From: Streptomyces sp. NRRL F-525
GTDB taxonomy: Bacteria > Actinomycetota > Actinomycetes > Streptomycetales > Streptomycetaceae
NCBI RefSeq assembly: GCF_000716605.1
Contig: NZ_JNXE01000051.1
Location: 1 to 60,011 of the forward strand
Direction of reading: 5' to 3'
DNA: 60,011 nucleotides
The notes below the pieces were generated by a model. That model did no database searches and was not told the DNA's origin. It saw only the letters and a list, made by a program, of their open reading frames with translations. Below, piece by piece: positions 17,304-27,978 of the stretch; within the stretch, counting starts at the first letter, position 1, and the number at the start of each line of letters is the position of its first letter. The translations under genes were made by a program, and so were the position numbers.

Positions 17304-17824
17304 TTGGCCACCACCTCGGCGAGTTTGTCGAGGCGCGCGGCGGTGAGCTCCAGCCACCGCAGGTCGGCCTCCAGATGGAAGAGGGCGTGGTCGCAGATCA
17401 GCTGGTCCGCGAGATCGCCCTTGCGCTTGCGGTCGGTCAGGATGCGCATGCTGCGCAGATGCTCGGAACGCTGCACGTCGAGGATCTCCGCCGCGTTCCG
17501 GTGCGTCAGCAGCGCGAGGACGACCTTGGTGTAGAGGGCCGACTGCAGATACGGCTCGGGCTTCTCCGGCGTCGCGAGCCACTTCTGTACGTCGGTGATC
17601 CCGGCGTCGGTGATCGCGTACCGCTTGCGCTCGGGACCGCCGCCGGCCTCGATGCCGTCGACCTCGACGAGACCGTTCTTCAGCAGGCGGGACATCGTCG
17701 AGTAGACCTGGCCGTAGTGCAGCGGCCGGTCGTGACCGAACTTCTCGTCGAAGGCCCGCTTCAGGTCGTAACCGTGGCGCGGGCCGGACTCCAGGAGCCC
17801 CAGAAGGGTGTGACCGATGGACAT
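17300..17824 (-). CDS. PadR family transcriptional repressor
   Basis: A 174-aa repressor with an N-terminal winged helix (IGHTLLGLLESGPRHGYDLK, then VYSTMSRLLKNGLVEVDG and KRYAITDAG) and a helical C-terminal dimerisation domain of about 75 residues, the PadR-s1/Vir_act layout. It is the first gene of the PadR-ATPase-permease operon and probably represses it, sensing a small hydrophobic substrate of the pump as LmrR-type proteins do. ATG at 17824 is preferred over an upstream start at 17842 because the latter falls in the operator repeat. Confidence 0.9.
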   Translation of the reverse strand: MSIGHTLLGLLESGPRHGYDLKRAFDEKFGHDRPLHYGQVYSTMSRLLKNGLVEVDGIEAGGGPERKRYAITDAGITDVQKWLATPEKPEPYLQSALYTKVVLALLTHRNAAEILDVQRSEHLRSMRILTDRKRKGDLADQLICDHALFHLEADLRWLELTAARLDKLAEVVAK

Positions 17825-17833
17825 GCGGAGCAC

Positions 17834-17878
17834 TCTACACACGGGGTATACGCGGTGTGTATACGCACGGTGTGTAGA
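17834..17878. promoter_or_regulatory. Candidate PadR operator
   Basis: TCTACACAC (17834-17842) and GTGTGTAGA (17870-17878) form a perfect 9-bp inverted repeat, and two GTATAC palindromes (17846-17851 and 17859-17864) lie between them with an extra GTGTGT. The site begins 10 bp upstream of the padR start. Dyads with TACA/TGTA-type arms are typical of PadR operators, so autoregulation is inferred. Confidence 0.7.
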
Positions 17879-17955
17879 TCATGGCGGGGGGTACGGAGGC
17901 GCAGGTGGGAGCCGATTGTCACGGTTCTGCCACATGCCGGTGGGCATGATTCAGC

Positions 17956-18018
17956 CTGTCCGGCGTTTGAGGACGAGGCCCTTCAGGCCGACGGGGGTCT
18001 GGGGGCGGAGCCCCCAGG
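17956..18018. repeat. Dispersed CGTTTGAGGAC/GCCCCC repeat, copy B
   Basis: It contains TGTCCGGCGTTTGAGGAC, a middle AGGCCCTTCAGGCC, and the GGGGGTCTGGGGGCGGAG hairpin core followed by CCCCCAGG. It overlaps the 3' end of the ribbon-helix-helix gene, whose stop codon (17983-17985) and last residues are encoded inside the repeat. Related copies are at about 10055, 29442 and 37839. Confidence 0.8.
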
Positions 18019-18240
18019 AGGCCGGCCACGACGAGGCAGCGGTCCAGCTTCACCGGGCAACCGGCCCGCCTCCGCCAGCGCCCGCCGCAACAGGAACTCG
18101 ATCTGCGCGTTCGCGGACCGCAGTTCGTCCCCGGCCCAGCGCGCGATCGCCTCGTACACGGCCGGGTCCAGCCGCAGCAGCACCTGCTTGCGCTGCTGCG
18201 GCCGGCGCTTCGGCTCGGAGGCCTCGGAAGGTTCGGTCAC
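17983..18240 (-). CDS. Arc/CopG-type ribbon-helix-helix protein
   Basis: A short 85-aa protein. After a basic leader, [19 protein letters not shown] and [18 protein letters not shown] form the beta strand and two helices of an Arc-like ribbon-helix-helix DNA-binding domain, with the strand residues (Q-L-R) set to contact DNA bases. The GTG at 18240 overlaps the stop of the SPFH gene as GTGA, so it is translationally coupled to it. The last 18 or so residues (Pro/Gly/Arg-rich) are encoded by the dispersed repeat and are probably unstructured. It may repress its own operon through the palindrome at 19191. Confidence 0.8.
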   Translation of the reverse strand: MTEPSEASEPKRRPQQRKQVLLRLDPAVYEAIARWAGDELRSANAQIEFLLRRALAEAGRLPGEAGPLPRRGRPPGGSAPRPPSA

Positions 18241-19163
18241 TGGTACAGGGTGCCCGTGTTCAGCACGGGCTGCGGTGCCCGGTCCCCGCAGAGCACCACC
18301 AGGAGGTTGGAGACCATGGCCGCCTTCCGTTCGTTGTCCAGCTCCACGATGTCCTGCTCGGTGATCCGGGCCAGCGCGGCCTCGACCATGCCGACCGCGC
18401 CGTCGACGATCTGCCGCCGGGCCGCCACGACCGCACCGGCCTGCTGCCGCTGGAGCATCGCCGAGGCGATCTCGGGCGCGTACGCGAGATGCGTGAAGCG
18501 GGACTCGATGATCTGGACGCCGGCCGCCTCGACGCGGGCGCTCAGTTCGAGGACGAGCTTCTCGGTGATCTCCTCGGCGTTGCCGCGCAGCGAGAGTCCG
18601 CCCTCGTCGTGGGAGTCGTAGGGGTACTCGATGGCGATGTGCCGTACCGCCGCCTCGGTCTGGATGGCGACGAAGTCGCTGTAGTCGTCCACCTCGAAGG
18701 TGGCCTGCGCGGTGTCGCGGACCTTCCACACCATGACCGCTGCCAGCTCGATCGGGTTGCCGTAGGCGTCGTTGACCTTGAGGACCGCGGTCTCGTGGTT
18801 GCGGACCCGGGTCGAGATCTTCGTGCGCGAGGTGAACGGGTTCACCCAGCGCAGCCCGTCCTGCCGGATCGTCCCCCGGTACCGCCCGAAGAGCTGCACG
18901 ACCCGCGCCTCGCCCGGCGCGACCGTGTTCAGCCCGCGCATCGCGATGAACGCGGCGAGCAGGACGAGGACGCCGCCGATGATCAGCGCGGCCTTGGCGC
19001 CGCCCGAGTCGACCGCACCGGCTCCGACCAGCAGTCCGGCGGAGACGAGCAGCCCGGTCAGGCCGAGGGCGAGCGCGAGCGCGCCGCCGATGCTGTGCGC
19101 GGCGAACTCCCGCACGCGCGGGGCAGGCATGTCGGGTACGTCCGCGGGTACTTCGGTGGTCAT
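18237..19163 (-). CDS. SPFH/Band 7 (prohibitin-like) membrane protein
   Basis: A 308-aa protein with two N-terminal hydrophobic segments (about 27-50 and 58-78) followed by an SPFH domain: [40 protein letters not shown] and [19 protein letters not shown]. The C-terminal half is helical (coiled-coil type) and includes [20 protein letters not shown], typical of oligomerising stomatin/prohibitin relatives. Such proteins build membrane microdomain scaffolds; the exact job here is unknown. It is the first gene of a two-gene operon with the ribbon-helix-helix gene and has a perfect palindrome 28 bp before its start. Confidence 0.9.
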   Translation of the reverse strand: MTTEVPADVPDMPAPRVREFAAHSIGGALALALGLTGLLVSAGLLVGAGAVDSGGAKAALIIGGVLVLLAAFIAMRGLNTVAPGEARVVQLFGRYRGTIRQDGLRWVNPFTSRTKISTRVRNHETAVLKVNDAYGNPIELAAVMVWKVRDTAQATFEVDDYSDFVAIQTEAAVRHIAIEYPYDSHDEGGLSLRGNAEEITEKLVLELSARVEAAGVQIIESRFTHLAYAPEIASAMLQRQQAGAVVAARRQIVDGAVGMVEAALARITEQDIVELDNERKAAMVSNLLVVLCGDRAPQPVLNTGTLYQ

Positions 19164-19190
19164 GGTGTTCCCCCGTAGCTTGGTTGAATC

Positions 19191-19206
19191 AAAGTGATAT
19201 CACTTT
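19191..19206. promoter_or_regulatory. Perfect 16-bp palindrome upstream of SPFH operon
   Basis: AAAGTGATATCACTTT is a perfect, AT-rich palindrome in otherwise GC-rich DNA, placed 28 bp before the SPFH start where a promoter should be. Its symmetric half-sites suit a dimeric or tetrameric ribbon-helix-helix protein, and the second gene of the operon encodes one. Autoregulation is inferred. Confidence 0.7.
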
Positions 19207-19398
19207 ACCCGGGTACGGCAACCCTCAACCCCTCTCGTACGTCGGTTCCATAAGGACGGGTGCTGATTGTCACGTCCGTAATGGACCGGATCGACAGCCC
19301 TTTGTCACAACTCCTGGTGTTAGCTTTCTGAGCTGACTTGACGGGCGAACCTGTGTGACACCAGAGCACAAGAGAGCGAAGCGGAGCGAAACGGACTC

Positions 19399-21714
19399 AT
19401 GGGACGAGCGGAAGAGAGACGAGCGCGCCAACGCGGTGGCCACCGCGCGGCGCCCAAGACCCGCCGCTCGTCGGGGGCGGATGGCGCGGGTGCCACGGGC
19501 GGCAAGGACGCCAAGGGCGGCAAGAGCTTCATACGCAGGCTCTTCACCTGGAAGAAGATCCTCGGCACGTTCCTCGGCTTCTGCCTGCTCGGCATCGGCG
19601 CGTTCATCGTGCTCTACATGATGATCAGCATCCCCGCGGGCAACGCCGACGCGAAGCTGCAGAGCAACGTCTACAAGTACAGCGACGGCTCGATCCTGAC
19701 CCGCAAGGGCGATGTGAACCGCGAGAACGTCGACCTCTCGCAGGTCCCCAAGGCCGTCCAGGAGACGTTCGTCGCCGCCGAGAACAAGACGTTCTACAGC
19801 GACGCCGGCGTCGACCTCAAGGGCACCGCCCGCGGCCTGCTCAACACGGTCTCCGGCAAGGGCGCGCAGGGCGGTTCGACGATCACCCAGCAGTACGTGA
19901 AGAACTACTACCTGACGCAGGACCAGACCGTCACGCGCAAGCTGAAGGAAATGGTCATCTCGCTGAAGCTGGACCGCGAGAAGTCCAAGGACTACATCCT
20001 CGCCGGGTACATCAACACCAGTTACTACGGCCGCGGCGCCTACGGCATCCAGGCCGCCGCCCAGGCCTACTACCGGGTCGACGCCAAGGACCTGAACGTG
20101 CGGCAGGGCGCCTATCTCGCCGCGCTGCTGCAGGCGCCGAACCAGTACGACTGGGCGATCGCGACCGACACCGGCAAGAAGCTGGTGCAGGCGCGCTGGA
20201 ACTACGTCCTGGACAACATGGTCGGGCAGGGCTGGCTGAGCTCCACCAAGCGCGAGGCCATGACGTTCCCGATCCCCAAGGCGCCCAAGCCCGAGGCCGG
20301 CATGGCGGGCCAGACCGGCTACATGGTGACCGCCGCCAACGCGGCCCTGGAGAAGCAGCTGATCTCCTCGGGGCAGGCCTCCGACACCAAGGAGGCCGAG
20401 GCGCTGGTCGACGCGGGCGGCTGGACGATCACGCTCAACATCGACAAGAAGAAGCAGGCCCAGCTGGAGAAGTCGGTCAAGTCGCAGCTGACCGGCAAGC
20501 TCGACGCCAAGAAGCGCAAGGTCGACGGCAACGTCCAGCCCGGCGCGGCGTCCGTGAACCCGAAGACGGGCGCGGTCGTGGCGATGTACGGCGGTGTGGA
20601 CTATCTGAAGCACTTCAGGAACAACGCGACCCGCACCGACTACCAGCCCGCCTCCACCTTCAAGCCGGTGATCCTGGCCGCGGCCCTGGCCGACCAGGCC
20701 AAGACGCAGTCCGGCAAGACGATCACGACCGACACGCTCTACGACGGCACCAGCAAGCGCCCGGTCGTGGGCAGCGACATCGGGTTCGCGCCGGAGAACG
20801 AGGACGACCAGAGCTACGGCAAGGTCACCGTCCAGACGGCCATGAACAAGTCGATCAACTCGGTCTTCGCGCAGCTCGGTGTCGACGTCGGCATGGACAA
20901 GGTCATGAAGACCGCGGGCGAACTGGGCATGAACACCGACGACTTGAAGGCCGTACCGGCGCAGACCCTCGGCACCATGGGCGCGAGTCCGATGGAGATG
21001 GCCGGCGTCTACGCCACCTTCGACAACCACGGCAAGAAGGTCACCCCGGCGATCATCAAGTCGGTCGCGCACAACACGCGCACGGTCACCATGCCGAACC
21101 CGATCGGCGCCCAGGTCATCCCGCGCGAGGCCGCGGACACGGTGTCCTCGGTGCTGACCGGTGTGGTCGACGACGGTACGGCGAAGGTGTCGGTGGCCGA
21201 GAACAGCAAGCGCGACGGGCAGCAGGTCGCGGGCAAGACGGGTACCTCCGACAACAACCTGTCGGCCTGGTTCACCGGCTACACACCCGACCTGGTCACC
21301 TCGGTGGGCCTGTTCGGCGAGGACGCCACGACGCACAACCAGGTGCCGCTGACCGGTGCGACCGGCCTGATCACCGCGGGCGGCGGCCGTATCAACGGTG
21401 GTGGCTACCCGGCGCAGATCTGGGCGACGTACATGTTCGGAGTGACCAAGGCGAACGGCAAGTTCGACCTGGACACCGACCAGGGCGCGGCCGTCGAGCC
21501 GGACTTCACGCCGACGGCGACCCCGACCCAGTCGGCGACGCCGTCCCCGACCCCGACGACCAAGTCGCCGTCGCCGACCCCGACGACGGAGTCACCGACG
21601 CCGACCCCGACTCCGACGCCGACCCCGACACCCACCCCGACGCCGACGATCAGTCCGCCGGTGACACCGACCGACGGCAACACGGACAACCCGTTCGACC
21701 AGCTCAACCAGTAG
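19399..21714 (+). CDS. Class A penicillin-binding protein (glycosyltransferase/transpeptidase)
   Basis: A 771-aa bifunctional peptidoglycan synthase. A basic, low-complexity cytoplasmic tail of about 50 residues leads into one membrane anchor (ILGTFLGFCLLGIGAFIVLY). The glycosyltransferase domain shows FVAAENKTFYSDAGVD with the catalytic Glu and GGSTITQQYVKNYYL. The transpeptidase domain has the Ser in PASTFKPVILAAA (about residue 419), the SxN-type triad in MNKSINSVFAQ and the KTGT box in VAGKTGTSDNN. The last 90 residues are a (Thr-Pro)n/Ser-Pro tail that probably spans the wall. The gene is divergent from the SPFH operon and followed by a terminator. Confidence 0.95.
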   Translation: MGRAEERRARQRGGHRAAPKTRRSSGADGAGATGGKDAKGGKSFIRRLFTWKKILGTFLGFCLLGIGAFIVLYMMISIPAGNADAKLQSNVYKYSDGSILTRKGDVNRENVDLSQVPKAVQETFVAAENKTFYSDAGVDLKGTARGLLNTVSGKGAQGGSTITQQYVKNYYLTQDQTVTRKLKEMVISLKLDREKSKDYILAGYINTSYYGRGAYGIQAAAQAYYRVDAKDLNVRQGAYLAALLQAPNQYDWAIATDTGKKLVQARWNYVLDNMVGQGWLSSTKREAMTFPIPKAPKPEAGMAGQTGYMVTAANAALEKQLISSGQASDTKEAEALVDAGGWTITLNIDKKKQAQLEKSVKSQLTGKLDAKKRKVDGNVQPGAASVNPKTGAVVAMYGGVDYLKHFRNNATRTDYQPASTFKPVILAAALADQAKTQSGKTITTDTLYDGTSKRPVVGSDIGFAPENEDDQSYGKVTVQTAMNKSINSVFAQLGVDVGMDKVMKTAGELGMNTDDLKAVPAQTLGTMGASPMEMAGVYATFDNHGKKVTPAIIKSVAHNTRTVTMPNPIGAQVIPREAADTVSSVLTGVVDDGTAKVSVAENSKRDGQQVAGKTGTSDNNLSAWFTGYTPDLVTSVGLFGEDATTHNQVPLTGATGLITAGGGRINGGGYPAQIWATYMFGVTKANGKFDLDTDQGAAVEPDFTPTATPTQSATPSPTPTTKSPSPTPTTESPTPTPTPTPTPTPTPTPTISPPVTPTDGNTDNPFDQLNQ

Positions 21715-21728
21715 TCGGGTCGCACGGA

Positions 21729-21763
21729 GAGAGGGCGCCCGGCACTTCGCCGGGCGCCCTCTC
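21729..21763 (+). terminator. Terminator between PBP and catalase genes
   Basis: GAGAGGGCGCCCGGC pairs with GCCGGGCGCCCTCTC across an ACTTC loop. The stem is 15 bp and perfect. It lies between two convergent genes and may stop transcription from both sides. Confidence 0.85.
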
Positions 21764-21791
21764 GTGTGCCGCTGGGTGAACTCCCGTACCG

Positions 21792-23249
21792 CTAGGCGAA
21801 GTTCGCCGCGATCCGGTCGCCGAGTTCCTTGTCGATGTTGTGCCAGTACTGCAGGGCGCGGTCGAGGACCGAGCGGGAGACGTCGGCCTTCAGGTGGCCG
21901 CTGACGTTCGCCACGAGCCGGTCGCGGGCCGCGTCGTCGAGGACCTCGCGGACCATCGTGCCCGCCTGGCCCCAGTCGTCGTCCTCGGCGTGCAACTTCG
22001 TTGCCTCGCGGACCAGTTCACCGGCGGTCTGCCAGCTCGCCGGTTCGCCGAACTGCCCGTAGTCGGCGGCCGGGCCGCCGTAGGAGTTCGGGGCGTACGG
22101 CCGCGCCGCGTTGGACGCCTCGTACCGCATCGGACCGTCCTTGGCGTACGAGTTGACCGGGGAGTGTGGGCGGTTCGGCGGCAGCTGGGTGTAGTTGGGG
22201 CCGATCCGGTACCGGTGGGTGTCCGGGTACGAGAACAGCCGGCCCAGCAGCATCTTGTCCGGCGAGGGGCCGATGCCCGGCACCAGGTTCGAGGGCTCGA
22301 AGGCGGCCTGCTCGATGTGGACGAAGTAGTCGTCCGGGTTCCGGTTCAGGGTCATGCGGCCGACGTCGATCAGCGGGTAGTCCCCGTGCGGCCAGACCTT
22401 CGTCAGGTCGAAGGGGTTGAAGCGGTAGTCCGCGGCGTCCTCGAACGGCATGATCTGGACCTTGAGGCTCCAGCTCGGCGCGTTCCCGGACTCGATCGAC
22501 TCGTGAAGATCACGGCGGTGCTTGTCGCCGTCGGACCCGGCGAGTTCGTCGGCCTCGGCCTGCGTGAGGTACTCGATGCCCTGGTCGGTCTTGAAGTGGT
22601 ACTTCACCCAGAACCGCTCACCGGCGCCGTTGATCCACATGTAGGTGTGGGAGCTGTAGCCGTTCATGTGGCGGTACGTCTTCGGGATGCCCCGGTCGCC
22701 CATCAGCCAGGTCACCTGGTGCGCCGACTCGGGGGAGAGGGTCCAGAAGTCCCACTGCATGTCGTTGCTGCGCAGCCCGGTCGCCGGGTGGCGCTTCTGC
22801 GAGCGGATGAAGTCCTGGAACTTGATGGTGTCCCGGACGAAGAAGACCGGGGTGTTGTTGCCCACCATGTCGTAATTGCCGTGCTCTGTGTAGAACTTGA
22901 GCGCGAAGCCGCGCGGGTCGCGCCAGGTGTCGGGCGAGCCCTGCTCACCGGCGACGGTGGAGAACCGCGCCAGCATCTCGGTGCGCTTGCCCGGCTGGAA
23001 GAGGTCGGCCCGGGTGAACTGACTGACGTCGTTGGTCACTTCGAAGAAGCCGTACGCACCGGATCCCTTGGCGTGCACCACCCGCTCGGGGACCCGCTCC
23101 CGGTTGAACTGGGCCATCTTCTCGATGAGGTAGTGGTCCTGGAGCAGAATCGGGCCGTCGGGTCCGACGGTGAGCGAGTGTTCGTCGCTCTCCACCGGAA
23201 TGCCGACGTTGTTCGTCGTGTACGGAGTGTGCTGGGGTGCCTGCGTCAC
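21792..23249 (-). CDS. Monofunctional heme catalase (small subunit)
   Basis: A 485-aa catalase that converts hydrogen peroxide to water and oxygen. The active-site His is in [17 protein letters not shown], the Asn is in [12 protein letters not shown], and the proximal heme-binding Tyr is in [18 protein letters not shown]. Length and motifs place it in the small-subunit clade, probably NADPH-binding, and it is the usual vegetative or inducible catalase of Streptomyces. The GTG at 23249 follows CAGGAGGAC, so it is preferred over an upstream start at 23309. It lies in a neighbourhood rich in oxidative-stress genes, but no dedicated regulator is adjacent. Confidence 0.95.
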   Translation of the reverse strand: MTQAPQHTPYTTNNVGIPVESDEHSLTVGPDGPILLQDHYLIEKMAQFNRERVPERVVHAKGSGAYGFFEVTNDVSQFTRADLFQPGKRTEMLARFSTVAGEQGSPDTWRDPRGFALKFYTEHGNYDMVGNNTPVFFVRDTIKFQDFIRSQKRHPATGLRSNDMQWDFWTLSPESAHQVTWLMGDRGIPKTYRHMNGYSSHTYMWINGAGERFWVKYHFKTDQGIEYLTQAEADELAGSDGDKHRRDLHESIESGNAPSWSLKVQIMPFEDAADYRFNPFDLTKVWPHGDYPLIDVGRMTLNRNPDDYFVHIEQAAFEPSNLVPGIGPSPDKMLLGRLFSYPDTHRYRIGPNYTQLPPNRPHSPVNSYAKDGPMRYEASNAARPYAPNSYGGPAADYGQFGEPASWQTAGELVREATKLHAEDDDWGQAGTMVREVLDDAARDRLVANVSGHLKADVSRSVLDRALQYWHNIDKELGDRIAANFA

Positions 23250-23346
23250 GAGCGTCCTCCTGTTCGGAAGAAAGTAGGTCGCTTTCGCTTCGCGTACCCC
23301 AGCAGTCAACTCCGACGCCGGTATGTCGGCAACTTTTGGACGAGGT

Positions 23347-25431
23347 CTAATTCCGGTTCAGTTCGAACCAGACCACCTTCCCGGTGCTGAGCCGCGTGGC
23401 TCCCCACCGACGGGCCAGTCTGTTGACCAGATACAGCCCGCGTCCGCCCTCGTCCGTGGCCCGCGCCTGCCGCAGCCGGGGCAGCTGGGGCACGTCGTCG
23501 CCGACCTCGCAGCGCAGCACGTCGGTCCGCAGCAGCCGGAGCGTGACCGGCCGTGACGCATAGCGCACGGCGTTGGTCACGACCTCGCTGACCAGCAGCT
23601 CCACCGAGTCGCTCATGTCCTCCATGCCCCAGCGGGCCAGCGCGCGGCGGGCCAGCCGGCGGGCCTGGCCGGGGGCCGAGTCCTCCGGGTCGAGGAACCA
23701 GTACGCCACGTCGCTCGGCGCGATCCCGTCGAAGCGGGCGGCGAGCAGCGCGATGTCGTCGTCCCGGTCGCCCGGGCCGAGCATGTCGAGCACCTCGTCG
23801 CACAGGGCCTCAAGGGGCGGCGGATGATCGGGTCCGGTGAGCTGCGCGACCGCGGCGAGCTTCTCGCGCAGCTGCTCTATCCCGGTCCAGACGTCCCGAA
23901 GCCGCGACTCGACGAGCCCGTCCGTGTAGAGGAGCAGCGTCGCTCCAGCAGGCGCGTCCAGCTCTACGGCCTCGAAGTCGACCCCGCCGACGCCGATCGG
24001 GGCGCCGGGCGGCACGCGGAGGACCTCGGCCCGGCCGCCCAGGTGCAGCAGCACCGGCGGCGGGTGTCCCGCGTTGGCGATGGTGATGCGGTGCGAGACC
24101 GGGTCGTAGACCGCGTAGAGGCAGGTCGCCATGCGGTCGGTGCCCAGGCGCTGGGCCTGTTCGTCGAGGTGGTGCAGGACCTCCTGCGGGGGCAGGTCGA
24201 GACCGGCCAACGTCTGGGCGGTGGTGCGGAGTTGGCCCATGATCGCGGCCGAGGTCATGGAGTGGCCCATGACGTCGCCGACGACCAGGGCGACCCGGCT
24301 GCCGGGCAGCGGGATCGCGTCGTACCAGTCGCCGCCGACGCGTGCCGTCTCGGCGGCGGGGAGGTAACGGGACGCCAGCCGCACGCCGGTGGGGCGGGGC
24401 AGGGTCTCCGGGAGCATGGTGCGCTGGAGCTCGTCGGCGATGTACGCCTCACGGCCGTAGAGGACCGCCTTGTCGATGCCCAGCGCGCTGTGCGTGGCGA
24501 GTTGGGCGGCGACCAGGAGGTCGTCGGCCTCGAACGCCATGCGCTCGGGGCGGCGCAGGAAGAGCGCGGCGCCGATCACCCGGCGCCGGCCGCGCAGCGG
24601 CGCGAGGATCGCGCGCTGACCGGCCGGGACGATCAACTCGCCGCCCTCACCGAGGAGTTCGGGCAGTGCGGCGCGGGCGGCGGGCGAGTCGGCGAAGACG
24701 GGACGGACGCCCCGCAGCACCTCGTTCAGCGCGCCGCCGGGCCGTACCTCGCACAACTCGGCGGTGACCGCGGACAGTTCGGAGGGCTGCTCCGGCTGTA
24801 TCGCGGGCATGAAGCCGTTCTCCGTGTCCCGCTCCTCCGGGATGCGGTCGGTACGGCGCAGGCGCAGCACGACGGGACCCGTGGGCCGCTCGTCGCCCAC
24901 CGGGAGCGGGTCGCGGAGATAGACCAGGATCGCGTCCGAGAACGTCGGTACGGTCGCCCGGCACAGCCCCATGACGATCTCGTCGAGGTCGATGCCGCGG
25001 GCGATCCGCCGGGTCGCGGCGCCCACGAAGCGCAGCCGGTCCCCGTCCCGCCGCATCGGCATGGGACCGCCGGACGGCAGCCCCTGTCCCGTACGGCGTT
25101 CCTTGGCGGCCGCGTCGGAGACCTCGGCGCCGCCCGGCTGGGCCGGGATGCCGTCGGGCGAGGGGCGGGGGCGATGGGTGTCGGGTTCGGCGGCCGAGGG
25201 CTGGGAGTGCTCGGAGCCACCTGCGGTGTCGGGCTTCACAGGGGTACCTGCCGGGTCCTTCCCCTTGGCGCGGGACGTGCTCGTACCCGGCGGCTCGCCG
25301 GTGCGTGCCTGTGCCGGTAAGCCGGCTCCACCGGACGGCCTGGACGGCGTCGAGGTGTGCAGGAGCGCCCCGCGGGGGTCTGCGGGGTCGGCGCCGCTCG
25401 GGCGCTCGAAGGAGGTGGGGTGCTCCGTCAC
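23347..25431 (-). CDS. GAF-SpoIIE phosphatase with HATPase domain
   Basis: A 694-aa signalling protein. The first 130 residues are low-complexity and disordered. A GAF-like sensor domain follows (about 150-340), then a SpoIIE/PP2C-type serine phosphatase ([44 protein letters not shown], and [14 protein letters not shown] with metal-binding Asp residues). The C-terminal HATPase (about 560-690) has [20 protein letters not shown] and [19 protein letters not shown]. Phosphatase plus anti-sigma kinase-like domain suggests control of a partner-switching (anti-sigma/anti-anti-sigma) system. It is downstream of the DUF402 gene but separated by about 290 bp with no gene. Confidence 0.93.
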   Translation of the reverse strand: MTEHPTSFERPSGADPADPRGALLHTSTPSRPSGGAGLPAQARTGEPPGTSTSRAKGKDPAGTPVKPDTAGGSEHSQPSAAEPDTHRPRPSPDGIPAQPGGAEVSDAAAKERRTGQGLPSGGPMPMRRDGDRLRFVGAATRRIARGIDLDEIVMGLCRATVPTFSDAILVYLRDPLPVGDERPTGPVVLRLRRTDRIPEERDTENGFMPAIQPEQPSELSAVTAELCEVRPGGALNEVLRGVRPVFADSPAARAALPELLGEGGELIVPAGQRAILAPLRGRRRVIGAALFLRRPERMAFEADDLLVAAQLATHSALGIDKAVLYGREAYIADELQRTMLPETLPRPTGVRLASRYLPAAETARVGGDWYDAIPLPGSRVALVVGDVMGHSMTSAAIMGQLRTTAQTLAGLDLPPQEVLHHLDEQAQRLGTDRMATCLYAVYDPVSHRITIANAGHPPPVLLHLGGRAEVLRVPPGAPIGVGGVDFEAVELDAPAGATLLLYTDGLVESRLRDVWTGIEQLREKLAAVAQLTGPDHPPPLEALCDEVLDMLGPGDRDDDIALLAARFDGIAPSDVAYWFLDPEDSAPGQARRLARRALARWGMEDMSDSVELLVSEVVTNAVRYASRPVTLRLLRTDVLRCEVGDDVPQLPRLRQARATDEGGRGLYLVNRLARRWGATRLSTGKVVWFELNRN

Positions 25432-25720
25432 TCGTGTCGAATCCGTCCGTCCGGGACCGCACGCCGCGCGTGCGGATCGTCCCGCCGAAATGCCGATACC
25501 CGGAATACGTGCCCCAGGAACGGAATTCCCGCGTGGTCAGAGGCTGTTCCTGTGCCACCGGCGGACCGGCGGCTCGCTCCGGTGTCGCCCTGATACCCCT
25601 CGCTCACGTCCTGCCGCCCCTCGGTGACGTCTGGTCAGTCCCGGTACATGCCCCGGGAGTTGTGCGGTGCCCTTGCGGAGGACGATCCTACGGTTGCGCA
25701 CCGGGGGCGCATCAAGGGTC

Positions 25721-26413
25721 TCATGTGGACATGTGCGCGGGGGTGCGGTCCCAGTCCTCCGGAAGTGAAGGTACAGCCCAGGACGGATCCGGGCGCCAGT
25801 GCTGCCACCCGTCCGCGAACGGAGACCCCCACGCGCGGATCACTTCCACCGCGGACCGGCCCGCTTCCCTTACCCGCTCGGCCAGTTGGGGATCCATCAG
25901 ACCGTCCCGCTGGGCCTGCGTGAACTCGTCCTCGTCGAGCCAGCGCCAACTGCGGTCCGGGTGCACGGAGATGTCCAGGAAGTGATCCACCGAGTCGACC
26001 CCGCCGTCCCAACGGACCTGCGGTTCCTCAAGGTTCACGTACCAGTTCTTGAACTGCCATCCGGGCTCCCAGAAAAGCCACACCGACCAGGGCTCACCGG
26101 GCCGCGCCAGCTTCAGCACACCCGTGCCGAACCAGTGGTCGCGGCGGACCGTACGCGGCTTCGTGTACCGGGTCTCCAGCGGCTCCCCGTGCACCGACGT
26201 ACCGTCCGCGAGCACCGGTCTCACACACTCGGTGCCGGGCGCCATCCAGACGGCGAGCAGCTCCTCGTCGTCCCGGACGACGGTGACGGGGCGGGCGATG
26301 TGGAAGCGCGGTCCGGCGTTCTCCCGGTAGCGCCACAGGATCTGATCCCCGGGCGCCCAGAAGGCCGTAGACGTACCCGCTTCCACCGCTCGTACCGCTC
26401 CACCGTCTGTCAT
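25721..26413 (-). CDS. DUF402 domain protein
   Basis: A 230-aa cytoplasmic protein. The core VHGEPLETRYTKPRTVRRDH, then WSVWLFWEPGWQFKNWYVNLEEP and a segment with VDHFLDISVHPDRSWRWLDEDE is the DUF402/FomD-type barrel. Family members related to FomD hydrolyse cytidylylated phosphonates or nucleotide diphosphates with Mn2+/Co2+. The conserved acidic residues (Asp/Glu in VDHFLDI and DEDEF) fit this, but the substrate here is unknown. It is next to fumC in this region of Streptomyces chromosomes, without an obvious functional link. Confidence 0.8.
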   Translation of the reverse strand: MTDGGAVRAVEAGTSTAFWAPGDQILWRYRENAGPRFHIARPVTVVRDDEELLAVWMAPGTECVRPVLADGTSVHGEPLETRYTKPRTVRRDHWFGTGVLKLARPGEPWSVWLFWEPGWQFKNWYVNLEEPQVRWDGGVDSVDHFLDISVHPDRSWRWLDEDEFTQAQRDGLMDPQLAERVREAGRSAVEVIRAWGSPFADGWQHWRPDPSWAVPSLPEDWDRTPAHMST

Positions 26414-26485
26414 GAAGAGATATTAGGTGCCCGGGGCATACGACGCTGCGGTGCGCGTCACGGTTCACGCCAGGGCGACAATTGG

Positions 26486-27889
<1,404 letters not shown>

Positions 27890-27978
27890 CGCCGATCACC
27901 TCCTGTGGGGGACAGCATCGCGGACACCTCCCGTGTTCCCACCTCAGCGGACGGAAACGGAGTGTCTCGGCCGAGCGC

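Noticed and set aside
19270..21336. 688-codon minus-strand frame opposite the PBP gene
   Set aside because: Its sequence is Val/Gly/Leu/Arg-rich low complexity and overlaps all catalytic motifs of a confident PBP on the plus strand.
23824..25320. Plus-strand frame of about 500 codons opposite the SpoIIE phosphatase
   Set aside because: It lacks any recognisable domain, and the minus strand carries clear GAF, phosphatase and ATPase motifs.
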